Notes: generated by a model from the sequence alone, not told the origin. A stretch of DNA of 58,690 bases from a bacterium (GCA_029979505.1 JAPOHH010000007.1:1-58690); one strand, 5' to 3'. Positions 10,227-22,643 are shown, counted from the first letter of the stretch. A program made the numbers and translations.

Positions 10227-11081
10227 ATGACCAAACGTAAGGCACTAGGCTCGGGACTCGATTCTCTTTTAAGCAGCACAAGACAAGCCCAACAAACTCA
10301 AAGTCATGTTGAAAATGGTTCTTCAATACAGATTGATATACATAAAATTGTTAGAAACAGACATCAACCTAGGAAATTATTTAAACAAGAAGAAATAAGC
10401 CAACTAGCGGAATCAATAAAAGAAAACGGTCAGATTGCACCAATAGTTGTTAGAAAGGTCAGCGACAATTATGAGTTAATAGTTGGCGAGCGAAGATGGA
10501 GAGCAACTCAGCTCTTAAAAAAAGCAAAGATTGATGCAGTTGTTATAGATGCTGATGAGAAAACGTCTGCAATTTTGTCTATTGTAGAGAATGTTCAGCG
10601 CGAAGATTTAAATATGATGGAGGAGGCAGAATCACTTGATCGACTCATAAATGAATTTAAGATGAGTCATGATGATGTAGCCAATTACATTAGTAAATCC
10701 AGAGCACATGTCACAAACATAATTAGATTAAATGAGCTATGCGAATATGTTAAAGACCAGCTTCGTCATGGTAATATTTCAATGGGGCATGCTAGGGCAG
10801 TCATTACTTGTGGGCACGTTAAACAAGCAAAAATCATCAAGGAAGCTATAGATAAAAAACTTTCTGTTCGCTCTGTAGAAAAACTAACTAAATCCAAAGG
10901 AAGGTCATCAATTCCCACAAAGAAAGACCAAGACACACTGGCTTTGGAAAGAAAACTTACAGAAGCGCTTGGCGCTAAAACTACGATATCTATTAACAAA
11001 AGAGGAGGTCTCGTTAATATTAGATATTCCAGCATAGATGAGCTACAAGGAATCATTAAAAAGATTGAGAATTCTGTCTAG
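10227..11081 (+). CDS. parB: ParB (Spo0J-like) centromere-binding protein
   Basis: ParB binds parS and spreads as a CTP-dependent clamp. The 284 residues include the GERRWR motif at 87-92 and ENVQRED at 121-127, both part of the nucleotide-binding ParB/Srx fold, followed by a helix-turn-helix and a C-terminal dimer domain. Its likely target is the palindrome at 260-275 inside recF. Confidence 0.96.
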   Translation: MTKRKALGSGLDSLLSSTRQAQQTQSHVENGSSIQIDIHKIVRNRHQPRKLFKQEEISQLAESIKENGQIAPIVVRKVSDNYELIVGERRWRATQLLKKAKIDAVVIDADEKTSAILSIVENVQREDLNMMEEAESLDRLINEFKMSHDDVANYISKSRAHVTNIIRLNELCEYVKDQLRHGNISMGHARAVITCGHVKQAKIIKEAIDKKLSVRSVEKLTKSKGRSSIPTKKDQDTLALERKLTEALGAKTTISINKRGGLVNIRYSSIDELQGIIKKIENSV

Positions 11082-11116
11082 AATGGCCGGTTTTTTTGGT
11101 TTTTTCAGTATAAAAA

Positions 11117-11166
11117 TTGAATACAAAGCCAGACTAAACTATACTAAGCGTGACCAAAATTTGGTC
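11117..11166 (+). promoter_or_regulatory. Promoter of the atp operon with a palindrome at +1
   Basis: TTGAAT (11117-11122) and TATACT (11140-11145) are separated by exactly 17 bases, which makes a good sigma-70 promoter. Transcription would start near 11152. There the interrupted palindrome GACCAAA-A-TTTGGTC runs from 11152 to 11166. It could be an operator or a hairpin at the 5' end of the mRNA. The promoter call rests on the match; the regulator is unknown. Confidence 0.6.
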
Positions 11167-11192
11167 TGAATTGCTCATGGTGAACATCTAAA

Positions 11193-11543
11193 GTGAGAAG
11201 AGTAATTGCCTTTCAAGGCATTATAGCAGTAGTTATAGCACTCGTATTTATGAATATGGGCTACCAAAAAGTAGAGTCATCTTTATTTGGTGGTGCTATA
11301 TCGATGTTAAATACATTACTTCTGGCTAGGAGTGTAAACCAGGCAGGTAGTGCTGCAGTTGGGCAGAATATTAGCGGAGGAACATTGGTACTTTTTAAGA
11401 GCCTTTTGGTTAGAATAGCTCTTGTATTGATTGGTTTCTATATAGGAATTGTAACGCTTGGCCTGGATGCCCTACAGATGCTTGTTGCATTTGCGGTTAC
11501 ACAGATTGGATATGTATTTAATAAAAATAAAACTATTTACTAG
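11193..11543 (+). CDS. atpI: ATP synthase subunit I
   Basis: This small, poorly conserved membrane protein is encoded at the head of F-type ATP synthase operons and assists c-ring or Mg handling. The 116 residues have about four hydrophobic segments, and the C-terminus AFAVTQIGYVFN is typical. The start is GTG 11193. It lies first in the operon, 7 bases before atpB, and position supports the assignment more than sequence does. Confidence 0.85.
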   Translation: MRRVIAFQGIIAVVIALVFMNMGYQKVESSLFGGAISMLNTLLLARSVNQAGSAAVGQNISGGTLVLFKSLLVRIALVLIGFYIGIVTLGLDALQMLVAFAVTQIGYVFNKNKTIY

Positions 11544-11547
11544 GTAA

Positions 11548-12330
<783 letters not shown>

Positions 12331-12350
12331 CTAAAAAAAGAGGAAAAATA

Positions 12351-12644
12351 ATGGAAACACTAACACCAGATATGATCACACAAATTTATTCATCTACAAG
12401 TTTGGGTGTCTCTATAATGTTAGCCGCAGCTGGACTAGGCTCTGCGCTTGGTTGGGGCTTAATATGTATGAAATATATAGAAGGTATTGCACGACAACCT
12501 GAAATGTTGCCTGCACTGAGAACACAGATGTTTATTACAGCTGGATTAATGGAATCATTTCCATTTATCGTGCTAGCATTTGCCATGTTCTTTGTATTTG
12601 CTAATCCTTTTGTTGGTGCTGCTAAAGCTGCACTTGGCGCTTAA
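12351..12644 (+). CDS. atpE: F-ATP synthase subunit c
   Basis: This is the ring subunit that carries the transported ion. The start at ATG 12351, after AGAGGAAAAATA, gives a 97-residue two-helix hairpin with the polar loop ARQPE and the ion-carrying carboxylate Glu68 in GLMES. In helix 1 the position that is Gln in sodium-type rings is Trp here (ALGWGL), so proton coupling is more likely. The reading frame stays open upstream to 12201, but that stretch is inside atpB and is not used. Confidence 0.96.
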   Translation: METLTPDMITQIYSSTSLGVSIMLAAAGLGSALGWGLICMKYIEGIARQPEMLPALRTQMFITAGLMESFPFIVLAFAMFFVFANPFVGAAKAALGA

Positions 12645-12658
12645 GGAGATAAATTTTA

Positions 12659-13126
12659 ATGAACGTAACAGCGACACTATTTGGACAGATGATTACATTT
12701 ATTGTATTCGTCTGGTTTATTAAAGCATATCTATGGGAGCCACTAACAGATGCAATGGAAAGCCGCACAAAGAAAATATCAGACGGACTTGCTGCAGCTG
12801 AGCAAGGTCAGAAGAAAATTGAACAGGCTACCATTGAATTTTCTACACGTATAGATGAAGCTAAATCTAAAGCAACAAACATCATAACTGATGCTGAATC
12901 TAAATCTAAAACAATTGTAGAAGATGCAAGATTATCAGCGAGAGAAGAAGCACAAAAAATTGCAAAAACATCAGCTCAGCAGCTTGAACAAGAAGTTAAC
13001 GCTGCTAGAGAAAAACTTAAATCAGATGTTGCAGCACTCTCTCTATTATGTGCAGAAAAGATTATATCCAAAGAAGTTGATAAGAATATGCACAATCAAA
13101 TTATTAATGAGGTCATAAATAAGTGA
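12659..13126 (+). CDS. atpF: F-ATP synthase subunit b
   Basis: This is the peripheral-stalk subunit: one N-terminal membrane helix (about 5-27) followed by a long charged, Ala-rich coiled coil, 155 residues in all. The N-terminus MNVTATLFGQMITFIVFVWF is typical of the proteobacterial b subunit. AAGGAGA precedes the ATG. The TGA stop overlaps the GTG of atpH. Confidence 0.97.
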   Translation: MNVTATLFGQMITFIVFVWFIKAYLWEPLTDAMESRTKKISDGLAAAEQGQKKIEQATIEFSTRIDEAKSKATNIITDAESKSKTIVEDARLSAREEAQKIAKTSAQQLEQEVNAAREKLKSDVAALSLLCAEKIISKEVDKNMHNQIINEVINK

Positions 13127-13662
13127 CTGATAGCGTTACATATTCTCGACCTTATGCCGAAGCTGCATATAAAATCGCAGTCGAAACTAATGAACTAGAC
13201 ATCTGGTCAGATAATCTTGCGATAATGTCTCATGTCATTAGTAGTGGAGATGTAAAGGGTATAATTGCTAGTCCTAAAATAGACTCAGAAAAAACATTAG
13301 ATTTTTTAAATAGTTTCCTTCCTCATGAGAATCAAATGTTTAGTAAATTTATAACTATCATGATTGAAAATAAAAAAGTTTATTTTCTAGATGAGGTCTA
13401 CCGTTTGTATAGAGAAATGATACTCGATCAAGACAATACTACAATAGCAGAAGTAGAAACTGCCTATCCTCTCACTGATGATCAAAAAAGCGCATTGATA
13501 CAAAAACTAGAAAATCAATATAATAAAAAAATCAAAATAGATGAGATTGTTAATGAATACCTTTTAGCAGGTATAAAAATTAGTATCAACAATGAAGTTA
13601 CAGACTATAGCGTAAGGTGCAAATTGAATTCCATGAAAGAACAAATCACAAACAACAGGTAA
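13123..13662 (+). CDS. atpH: F-ATP synthase subunit delta
   Basis: Subunit delta joins the peripheral stalk to the top of the F1 head. It has 179 residues, normal length, beginning [14 protein letters not shown] as in the family. The GTG start at 13123 overlaps the atpF stop (GTGA), which suggests coupled translation. atpA follows after 5 bases. Confidence 0.95.
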   Translation: MTDSVTYSRPYAEAAYKIAVETNELDIWSDNLAIMSHVISSGDVKGIIASPKIDSEKTLDFLNSFLPHENQMFSKFITIMIENKKVYFLDEVYRLYREMILDQDNTTIAEVETAYPLTDDQKSALIQKLENQYNKKIKIDEIVNEYLLAGIKISINNEVTDYSVRCKLNSMKEQITNNR

Positions 13663-13667
13663 ACATA

Positions 13668-15209
13668 ATGACTATTAATCCAACAGAAATAAGCGATATC
13701 ATAAAAGACAAGATTAAAAATCTTGATATCAAAACACAATCACATAATGAGGGAACAGTCGTATCTCTTACAGATGGTATAGCAAGAATCTACGGTATAA
13801 CAGATGCACTTCAAGGTGAAATGTTAGAATTTCCAAATAATATTTATGGTCTTGCACTTAACTTAGAAAGAGATTCTGTAGGCGCTGTAATATTGGGAGA
13901 TTATAAATCGATTTCTGAGGGTGACACAGTAAAATGTACCGGTAATATTCTTGAAGTTCCGGTTGGAGAAGAATTACTAGGAAGAGTTGTTAATTCATTG
14001 GGTGAACCAATCGATAATAATGGACCTATCACTTCGTCAAAAAAATCGCCCATAGAAAAAATTGCTCCTGGCGTTATTGAGAGAAAATCTGTTGATCAAC
14101 CAGTTCAAACGGGACTTAAATCTATTGATGCCATGGTACCAATTGGTCGCGGACAACGTGAACTAATTATTGGAGATAGGCAAACTGGAAAAACTGCAGT
14201 AGCAATTGATGCAATTATCAATCAGAAAGACACAGGCGTTAAGTGCATTTACGTTGCCATTGGTCAAAAAGCATCTTCTATTGCAGCTGTAGTAAGAAAG
14301 CTTGAAGAACATGATGCTTTGAAACATACAATTATTGTTGCTGCATCCGCATCTGATTCTGCAGCCATGCAATATATTGCCCCGTATTCTGGATGTGCAA
14401 TGGGAGAATATTTTAGAGATTCAGGACAGGATGCCCTAATAGTCTATGATGATTTAACTAAGCAGGCTTGGGCTTATAGGCAAGTTTCACTATTGCTTAA
14501 AAGACCACCTGGGCGGGAAGCTTACCCTGGTGATGTATTCTATTTACATTCAAGATTACTAGAGAGATCTGCTAGAATTAACGAGGCAGCAGTAGAGGAT
14601 ATTACAAACGGTAATGTGAAAGGTCAAACAGGATCATTAACAGCACTGCCTATTATTGAGACACAAGCTGGTGATGTATCAGCATTTGTACCAACAAATG
14701 TTATCTCTATTACAGATGGACAAATCTTTTTAGAAACTGATTTATTCAACGCAGGTATTAGACCAGCTATTAATGCTGGACTTTCAGTATCACGTGTTGG
14801 TGGTGCTGCTCAAACAAAAATTATTAAAAAACTTGGTGGAGGTGTAAGGCTTGCACTAGCACAATACAGAGAACTTGCAGCCTTCTCGCAATTTGCATCA
14901 GACTTGGATGAAGCTACCAGAAAACAATTGGAACGAGGTAAGCGTGTAACCGAGCTTATGAAACAAGCACAATACTCACCTTTATCTGTCGCTGACATGG
15001 CGATTTCGCTGTATGCAGCTAATGAAGGATATTTAGACGAAGTTTCACTAGATAAAATTATAGCCTTTGAAAAATCGCTACATGAATTTTCATCTGAAAA
15101 ATATTCAGAATTAGTTAGTGAAATTAATACAAATTGTGACTACAACGATGAAGTTGCATCAAAACTTAAAACAATGATGGAAGATTTTAAAGAGAAAGGA
15201 GTTTACTAG
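13668..15209 (+). CDS. atpA: F-ATP synthase subunit alpha
   Basis: This is the non-catalytic nucleotide-binding subunit of F1. The start at ATG 13668 gives 513 residues and the family N-terminus ([11 protein letters not shown]). The Walker A is GDRQTGKT (about 169-176), and the conserved segment ending VSRVGGAAQ is present. The frame extends upstream to 13617 inside atpH, but that extension is not conserved. Confidence 0.97.
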   Translation: MTINPTEISDIIKDKIKNLDIKTQSHNEGTVVSLTDGIARIYGITDALQGEMLEFPNNIYGLALNLERDSVGAVILGDYKSISEGDTVKCTGNILEVPVGEELLGRVVNSLGEPIDNNGPITSSKKSPIEKIAPGVIERKSVDQPVQTGLKSIDAMVPIGRGQRELIIGDRQTGKTAVAIDAIINQKDTGVKCIYVAIGQKASSIAAVVRKLEEHDALKHTIIVAASASDSAAMQYIAPYSGCAMGEYFRDSGQDALIVYDDLTKQAWAYRQVSLLLKRPPGREAYPGDVFYLHSRLLERSARINEAAVEDITNGNVKGQTGSLTALPIIETQAGDVSAFVPTNVISITDGQIFLETDLFNAGIRPAINAGLSVSRVGGAAQTKIIKKLGGGVRLALAQYRELAAFSQFASDLDEATRKQLERGKRVTELMKQAQYSPLSVADMAISLYAANEGYLDEVSLDKIIAFEKSLHEFSSEKYSELVSEINTNCDYNDEVASKLKTMMEDFKEKGVY

Positions 15210-15211
15210 GC

Positions 15212-16075
15212 ATGTCAGGCAGCCAAGAAATAAGATCACAGATTGCGAGTATTCAAAATACTCAGAAAATCACTAAAGCTATGGAAATGGTTGCTGCTAG
15301 TAAAATGAAAAAAGCTCAGGACCAAATGTCTAAAGCAAGGCCATATGCAGATAAAATCTTAAATGTCATATCACACCTAGCTCATGCGCATCCAGAATAT
15401 TCTTCTGAATTCTTTGTAACCCGTAAAATCAAAAAAAGGGGATATATTATTATTTCATCAGATCGCGGTCTCTGTGGCGGATTAAATAATAATCTGTTTA
15501 AGTTAATAGTAGAATCTATAGAAGAAGATAATAAAACAAATATCAAACCATCTTTTTCTCTCATAGGCGGAAAAGCAGCATCTTTTTTCCAGAGGATGGG
15601 AGGTTCAGTAATGGCTCAAACAGCACAACTTGGAGATAAACCTAAAATAGAACAGGTTCTAGGGTTAATAAAAAGTACAACTGATAGTTTCATTAATGGT
15701 GATGTTGATGAAGTTTGTCTTGTATATAATAAGTTTCTTAATACTGTAAGTCAGGAGCCAGTGATTCAGAAAATTCTTCCGATAAAGACAGAAGAAAAAA
15801 ATAGTGATTATGATTTTTATTGGGATTATCTGTATGAGCCCGATGCAGAGACAGTACTTGAGTCACTTTTTACTAGATATATAGAATCTCTTGTTTACAG
15901 GGGAATAGTTGAAAATTTGGCATGTGAACAAGCATCAAGAATGGTAGCGATGAAAGCTGCATCAGATAACGCAACAGATTTAATATCAGAATTACAATTA
16001 ATATATAACAAAAACAGACAAGCAGCGATAACTCAAGAAATATCAGAGATTATCTCTGGTGCTGCCGCATTATAA
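15212..16075 (+). CDS. atpG: F-ATP synthase subunit gamma
   Basis: This is the central rotor shaft. The 287 residues have the conserved N-terminal helix (KITKAMEMVAASKM) and C-terminal helix (RMVAMKAASDNA, YNKNRQAAITQEISEI). These form the coiled coil inside the alpha3beta3 head. The gene lies two bases after atpA. Confidence 0.97.
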   Translation: MSGSQEIRSQIASIQNTQKITKAMEMVAASKMKKAQDQMSKARPYADKILNVISHLAHAHPEYSSEFFVTRKIKKRGYIIISSDRGLCGGLNNNLFKLIVESIEEDNKTNIKPSFSLIGGKAASFFQRMGGSVMAQTAQLGDKPKIEQVLGLIKSTTDSFINGDVDEVCLVYNKFLNTVSQEPVIQKILPIKTEEKNSDYDFYWDYLYEPDAETVLESLFTRYIESLVYRGIVENLACEQASRMVAMKAASDNATDLISELQLIYNKNRQAAITQEISEIISGAAAL

Positions 16076-16080
16076 GATAG

Positions 16081-17468
<1,388 letters not shown>

Positions 17469-17469
<1 letters not shown>

Positions 17470-17894
17470 TGTCAGATAAAATTAAGCTTGAAATTGTAAG
17501 TGCAGAAGAAGAACTTTTTTCAGATGAAGTTGAAATGGTTTATGCGCCTGCAGAAATGGGAGAGGTTGGGATATCTCCAAAGCACACACCTTTGATAACA
17601 AAGCTAAAGCCGGGTGATGTGCGTGCGCAAATAAACAAAGATGAAATGAAGACCTTTTATGTAAGTGGTGGTATATTGGAAATACAACCTAATGAGGTAA
17701 CGATTTTGTCAGATACTGCACTAAGAGAAGACGATCTAGACGAGGAAAGGGCTTTAGAGGCAGAGCGATTAGCACAAGAAGCTATGAAGAATAGTGCTAA
17801 TGAAGTAGATGCCACAAAAGCTAAGTCAGAGTTATTACAAGCAGCTGCACAATTGCGTCTCATTAAAAAACTGAGAAGTAATAGTAAGAAATAA
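17469..17894 (+). CDS. atpC: F-ATP synthase subunit epsilon
   Basis: This rotor-foot subunit couples the shaft to the c-ring and can inhibit hydrolysis. The 141 residues comprise an N-terminal beta-sandwich (MGEVGISPKHTPLITKLKPG) and a C-terminal two-helix region. It is last of the nine atp genes, and glmU follows after 16 bases, so the operon may continue. Confidence 0.95.
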
Positions 17895-17910
17895 GCAAGG
17901 GGTAGCTTGT

Positions 17911-19287
17911 ATGTTCACATCTGTGATTCTAGGGGCTGGTAAAAGCACTAGAATGAAAGCGAATAAATCAAAACTGCTTTTCAACATTGCAGGTATGCCA
18001 GTTATTAATCACATAATACTGTCACTAAAAAAAGCAAAAGCTAAAAAAAATATATGTGTAATTAACAAAAACTCATCTGCTATTAAAAAAATTCTAGACG
18101 AGCAACGTATAGATTATGTGTATCAAAATGTACTTGATGGAACTGCGGGAGCAGTAAAAGCAGTATTAAAGAAAAAAACTGAATCTAATGATAAGCTACT
18201 AGTGCTGTGTGGCGATATACCATTCATAACTAGTACTTCTATAAAAAAAATCATCAACAAGCTTGATAAAAATGATGCTGTTGTTGGTACTGTTGAACTT
18301 GAGAGACCAAAAGGGTACGGAAGAATTATAAGAGAGAACAATGTATTTAAATCTATTATTGAAGATAAAGAAACATCACTTGATCAGAGGCAGATTAAAG
18401 AGGTAAACACTGGCATCATAGCAATACATGAGAAAATATTAAGAAAATATATTTCTCTAATTAATAATAAAAATCAAAAAAAAGAATATTATCTAACAGA
18501 TATTATAAAAATTCTTATTGATCATAATCATAAGGTTACAACCTTTAAGTTCACAAATGAACTTGAAGTTTCAGGAGTAAATTCCAAAAATGACCTTGTA
18601 AAGCTTGAACAAAAATATTTAAGACAAAAAGCAGAAAAATTACTAGAAGAAGGAACATTAATAAGGGATCCGTCAAGAACTGATATACGAGGAAATCTTC
18701 GTGTAAGCAAAAATGTTGAAATTGATATTAATTGTGTTTTTGAGGATGAAGTTAAAATAGGAGAGAATACAACGATAGGCCATAATTGTTTTTTAAATAG
18801 ATGTAAGATTGGTAAAAATGTCTTTATTAAACCTAACACAATTATTTTTGGTGCTACTATTGGCGATAATTGTACTGTTGGTCCATTTGCCCGTATTAGG
18901 CCAGGCACAAAGGTTAAAAACTCATGCAACATAGGTAATTTTGTTGAGATTAAAAATTCAACAATTGGTAATTTCACTAAGATTAATCATCTCAGCTATA
19001 TAGGCGATGCAACTCTAGGTAATAATATTAATATTGGTGCTGGTGCAATCACATGCAATTATGATGGTATCAATAAAAATAAAACTATTATAAAAGATGA
19101 TTCATTTATTGGCTCTGGTTCAATGTTAGTAGCACCTGTGATAATTGCACAAGGTTCGTTTATAGCAGCAGGATCAACAATTACTAAAGATACTACTGGT
19201 TCAGGAAACCTTACAATTGCGAGAAGTAAACAAATGACTATACGTAATTGGAAAACTAAAACACCCAAAATAAAAAAGAAAATATAA
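17911..19287 (+). CDS. glmU: GlmU, bifunctional GlcNAc-1-P uridyltransferase/acetyltransferase
   Basis: GlmU makes UDP-GlcNAc for peptidoglycan and LPS. Residues 1 to about 230 form the nucleotidyltransferase, with the loop LGAGKSTRM. The rest is a left-handed beta-helix acetyltransferase with many hexapeptide repeats and the NYDG segment. The 458 residues are the normal length. The stop overlaps the glmS start by one base, and GlmS makes the precursor glucosamine-6-phosphate. Confidence 0.96.
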   Translation: MFTSVILGAGKSTRMKANKSKLLFNIAGMPVINHIILSLKKAKAKKNICVINKNSSAIKKILDEQRIDYVYQNVLDGTAGAVKAVLKKKTESNDKLLVLCGDIPFITSTSIKKIINKLDKNDAVVGTVELERPKGYGRIIRENNVFKSIIEDKETSLDQRQIKEVNTGIIAIHEKILRKYISLINNKNQKKEYYLTDIIKILIDHNHKVTTFKFTNELEVSGVNSKNDLVKLEQKYLRQKAEKLLEEGTLIRDPSRTDIRGNLRVSKNVEIDINCVFEDEVKIGENTTIGHNCFLNRCKIGKNVFIKPNTIIFGATIGDNCTVGPFARIRPGTKVKNSCNIGNFVEIKNSTIGNFTKINHLSYIGDATLGNNINIGAGAITCNYDGINKNKTIIKDDSFIGSGSMLVAPVIIAQGSFIAAGSTITKDTTGSGNLTIARSKQMTIRNWKTKTPKIKKKI

Positions 19288-21101
19288 TGTGTGGGATATA
19301 CGGCATTGCCTCAAGAAAATCTATAACTAATAAATTGTTTCATGGTTTGAAGAAGCTTGAGTATCGAGGTTATGATTCTTCAGGTATTGCAGGAATATCT
19401 CAAGATAGAAAATGCCATGTCATTAAATCTACTGGGCCTATAAATAATCTTAAAAAAAGACTAAAAACTCTCCCTAACATTTTTACAGGAATTTCTCATA
19501 CCAGGTGGGCTACTCATGGTGAACCATTATTAAAAAATACTCATCCACATCATTCTGGAAGTATAAATATAGTTCATAATGGTATTATTGAAAACCATGA
19601 AGATATCAGGAATTTCTTAAAGAAAAAGAAGTATTCACTTACTAGTGATACAGATTCTGAAGTAATTGCTCACCTCATTAATTATAATTATAAAAAATGT
19701 AATGATATGAGATTAGCACTTGTTGGTTCTGTGAATGTTCTTGAAGGCAGTTACGCAATTGGTGTTATTAACTCTAACCTACCAGATAAGATATTTGCAG
19801 CCTCTAGCGGAAGCCCACTAATTATTGCAAAAGGAAAAAATGAAAATTATATTGCATCAGATATCAGTCCGGTGCTCAATGATACTCAAAAATATTTAAC
19901 ACTCGGAGATGGTGAATTCGCAGAACTATCCTCAGAGAAAGTTATCGTTTTCGATAAAAAAAGCAAGATACTCACGAAGAAAGTTATCACAACAAATATA
20001 AAAGATGAACAAGTCTCATTAATGGGGCATAAACATTTTATGCATAAAGAAATTTATGAACAAAAAGAAATATTAAATGAAATGAAGAATCGTTATGTCG
20101 GCCATACATCTTTGTTACCAAATATATTTGGCCCGGGTACGGATAATCTTCTTAGCAAAATAAAACACGTTCACTTTGTTGCGTGTGGTACAAGTTATCA
20201 TGCATCCTTGGTTGCAAAAGATTGGATAGAACAACACTCAACAATTACTTGCACAGCTGAAGTTGCAAGTGAATACAAATATAAAAAAATTAATATATTA
20301 CCTGATACGTTATTTGTATGTATTTCTCAATCTGGAGAAACCGCGGATACTATATCCTCACTTAAGAAGGCTAAAAAACTTGGTTACAAAGATACACTAG
20401 CGATATGCAATGTGGCGGAAAGTACAATAACAAGGCTCTCAAATTTGGTTTTCCTTATGAACGCAGGTCCTGAAATTAGTGTAGCATCTACAAAAGCATT
20501 TACTTCACAACTTTTTTCATTGTTATTGTTTTCTATAATAGTCTCCAGAAAGCATGGATGTGCTGAAAGAAAAATGGTTTCTGACATAAAACAGATTGAT
20601 AAGATAATAAATTCAATTTTTAGGCTTGAGCCTGAAATAAAAAAAATATCATCGAAGTTTAAAAATAAAGATCATACGTTGTTTCTAGGTAAAGGTGGCT
20701 CATATCCCATTGCCCTCGAAGCTGCTCTCAAACTAAAAGAAATATCATATATTCATGCATCCGCATATCATTCAGGTGAACTTAAGCATGGCCCACTGGC
20801 GTTAGTAGACAAAAAGATGCCAGTTGTTTGTTTTTTACCGGATAATTATTTAGCAAAGCTCGTTTTATCTAATCTTGCTGAGGTTGAAGCTAGACAAGGG
20901 CAGACTTTTATATTTACAAACAAAAAGATTCCAAGAAAAAATAAGAAAGTTGAGATCATCAAAATGCCAGATTGCCCAGATTTGATTGTACCAATTCTCT
21001 ATATAATCCCCGCTCAATTATTAAGTTATCATGTAGCTCTCAAGAAAAAGACAGATGTTGATAAACCAAGGAATTTAGCTAAATCTGTAACAGTAGAATA
21101 G
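19287..21101 (+). CDS. glmS: GlmS, glucosamine-6-phosphate synthase
   Basis: GlmS transfers the amide of glutamine to fructose-6-phosphate. The 604 residues include the N-terminal glutaminase with catalytic Cys2 (MCGIYGIAS) and two SIS isomerase domains. It ends KSVTVE, the conserved C-terminus of the family. I see no glmS ribozyme, and there is no room for one because the gene overlaps glmU. Confidence 0.97.
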   Translation: MCGIYGIASRKSITNKLFHGLKKLEYRGYDSSGIAGISQDRKCHVIKSTGPINNLKKRLKTLPNIFTGISHTRWATHGEPLLKNTHPHHSGSINIVHNGIIENHEDIRNFLKKKKYSLTSDTDSEVIAHLINYNYKKCNDMRLALVGSVNVLEGSYAIGVINSNLPDKIFAASSGSPLIIAKGKNENYIASDISPVLNDTQKYLTLGDGEFAELSSEKVIVFDKKSKILTKKVITTNIKDEQVSLMGHKHFMHKEIYEQKEILNEMKNRYVGHTSLLPNIFGPGTDNLLSKIKHVHFVACGTSYHASLVAKDWIEQHSTITCTAEVASEYKYKKINILPDTLFVCISQSGETADTISSLKKAKKLGYKDTLAICNVAESTITRLSNLVFLMNAGPEISVASTKAFTSQLFSLLLFSIIVSRKHGCAERKMVSDIKQIDKIINSIFRLEPEIKKISSKFKNKDHTLFLGKGGSYPIALEAALKLKEISYIHASAYHSGELKHGPLALVDKKMPVVCFLPDNYLAKLVLSNLAEVEARQGQTFIFTNKKIPRKNKKVEIIKMPDCPDLIVPILYIIPAQLLSYHVALKKKTDVDKPRNLAKSVTVE

Positions 21102-21103
21102 AT

Positions 21104-21397
21104 ATGAAAAAAAATATTTCTAATGATTTAAGAAAAGAATTAAAGAGAAAAGCGTATTCGTTGAAACCAGTTATTATGATAGGCCAAAACGGGCTTACAG
21201 ATGCTGTCATGAATGAAATTGATGTAGCCTTAAATGCACATGAATTAATAAAAATTCGTTCTAAGGGTCTTGATAAATCCGATCGTAAGCAGCAATGTTT
21301 GATTATAGAAGACAAATTGAATGCAAACATTATACAGCAAATAGGTTTCGTAGCTGTACTATATAGACGATCATTAGATGTTAATTCAATTTGTTGA
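21104..21397 (+). CDS. yhbY: YhbY, CRM-domain RNA-binding protein
   Basis: This 97-residue protein has one CRS1-YhbY (CRM) domain, recognisable by LRKELKRKAYSLKPVIMIGQNGLT. In E. coli the protein associates with pre-50S ribosomal particles. It lies 2 bases after glmS and is probably the last gene of the long plus-strand run. It converges on the peptidase E-like gene with only 5 bases between the two stops. Confidence 0.9.
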   Translation: MKKNISNDLRKELKRKAYSLKPVIMIGQNGLTDAVMNEIDVALNAHELIKIRSKGLDKSDRKQQCLIIEDKLNANIIQQIGFVAVLYRRSLDVNSIC

Positions 21398-21402
21398 AAA
21401 TA

Positions 21403-22101
21403 CTAGGCAATATTAATTTTGGTAATAGGCTTTTCAATAATTTTTTCATCTTGTTTTCTAACTAAAAACGACTCTTTGTTTTCCATAAATGAAATTGATT
21501 TATATGGTACGTCATTCTTTATATGTAATGCGCAACCACCATCTATTGCGTAGCATTCGCTAAGTCTACTTTCAGAGAGAAATTTTGATAATGTTGGTTT
21601 CCTTTGAGCTTCTTCATCGTAATGTGGACAACAATTCCCTCTTGTAAAAGCTAGACATTCCATTACATTTAATTCATCTGCCCAAGAATCTGTTATTCCA
21701 TTTTCAAACCAACATATAGCGCCAGCACTTACCCCACTCATTATTGTTCCTTGTAAGTAAGCTTCCCTTAAGAGTTCATCTAATCCCCAGCCTTTCCAAA
21801 CAGACAGCATGCTTTTTGTATTTCCGCCACCAACAAAAATTATATCTTGCTGTTTGATTAGTTCTTCTAAGTTTGGCGTTCTTTTAAATAAATCCAAATG
21901 AGTTGGATTACAATTAAAATTATTCAGTGTTGCGTAATAACTTACTTTATACGAATCATTATCACCTGTAGCTGTTGGTATAAAGCATATATTTGGCTTA
22001 TCTTTTTTTGATTGTTGAAGGATATATTTTTCAATTGTACCAATGCCAGGGTTTCTTCCAAAACCACCACCACCAATAGCAATTATTTGTTTATCCATCA
22101 T
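21403..22101 (-). CDS. Peptidase E-like serine peptidase (S51 family)
   Basis: The 232 residues show the S51 fold: FVGGGNT in the middle and the nucleophile elbow GVSAGAICW with Ser125. Peptidase E cleaves Asp-X dipeptides in the cytoplasm, and a cyanophycinase-like role is also possible. Two adjacent ATG codons (22101 and 22098) could start it. There is no Shine-Dalgarno, and TATATT sits 3 and 6 bases upstream of them respectively, so it may be a leaderless gene. Confidence 0.85.
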   Translation of the reverse strand: MMDKQIIAIGGGGFGRNPGIGTIEKYILQQSKKDKPNICFIPTATGDNDSYKVSYYATLNNFNCNPTHLDLFKRTPNLEELIKQQDIIFVGGGNTKSMLSVWKGWGLDELLREAYLQGTIMSGVSAGAICWFENGITDSWADELNVMECLAFTRGNCCPHYDEEAQRKPTLSKFLSESRLSECYAIDGGCALHIKNDVPYKSISFMENKESFLVRKQDEKIIEKPITKINIA

Positions 22102-22184
22102 AAGAATATATATTAAATTAATTAATCATTATAAAAAAATTTTGCAAATATTATATAATAAGCATCATCAATAAGGAGAAAATA

Positions 22185-22631
22185 ATGCTAAATGTATATT
22201 TATCAGGAGAGATACACACAGATTGGAGGGATGAAATTATAGGTCAGTGCAAAAAAGAAGGATTAGATATTGATTTTACTTCCCCAGTAACTAACCATGA
22301 ATTATCCGATAACTGTGGAGTCGAGATATTGGGTGCAGAAGAGAATAATTTCTGGAAAGATAATAAGGGTGCAAATATAAATTCTATAAGAACTAAAAAA
22401 GCTATCGAAGGAAGCGATGTGGTAATTGTTAAGTTCGGTGAAAAATATAAACAATGGAATGCAGCATTTGATGCAGGGTATGCATCCGCACTGAATAAGT
22501 CAATCATAGTTATACATAGTGACGATCATCAACATCCACTCAAGGAAGTAGATGCAGCAGCATGTGCAGTAACAAAGAATCAAAATCAGGCTGTAAAAAT
22601 TCTAAAGTATATTCTAGAAGGAACTCTCTAA
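22185..22631 (+). CDS. YtoQ-family protein
   Basis: The 148 residues match what I know of the YtoQ family, with LSGEIHTDWRDEI at the N-terminus and VVIVKFGEKYKQWNAAFDAGYA in the middle. The fold resembles nucleoside 2-deoxyribosyltransferases, but no reaction is established. A good AAGGAG lies 6 bases before ATG and TATAAT at 22154-22159. It heads a run of three small genes ending just before proteorhodopsin. Confidence 0.85.
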   Translation: MLNVYLSGEIHTDWRDEIIGQCKKEGLDIDFTSPVTNHELSDNCGVEILGAEENNFWKDNKGANINSIRTKKAIEGSDVVIVKFGEKYKQWNAAFDAGYASALNKSIIVIHSDDHQHPLKEVDAAACAVTKNQNQAVKILKYILEGTL

Positions 22632-22643
22632 CATAGACGCACT

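Noticed and set aside
11079-11106. T-run after parB as a terminator
   Set aside because: The T-run is preceded by only a 5-bp A/T-rich stem and GGCCGG, not a convincing hairpin.
11083-11169. 29-codon frame starting just after the parB stop
   Set aside because: It has no ribosome site, spans the atp promoter, and its product is unremarkable.
13617-13667. Longer upstream start for ATP synthase subunit alpha
   Set aside because: It lies inside the end of atpH and is not like the family. ATG 13668 gives the normal N-terminus.
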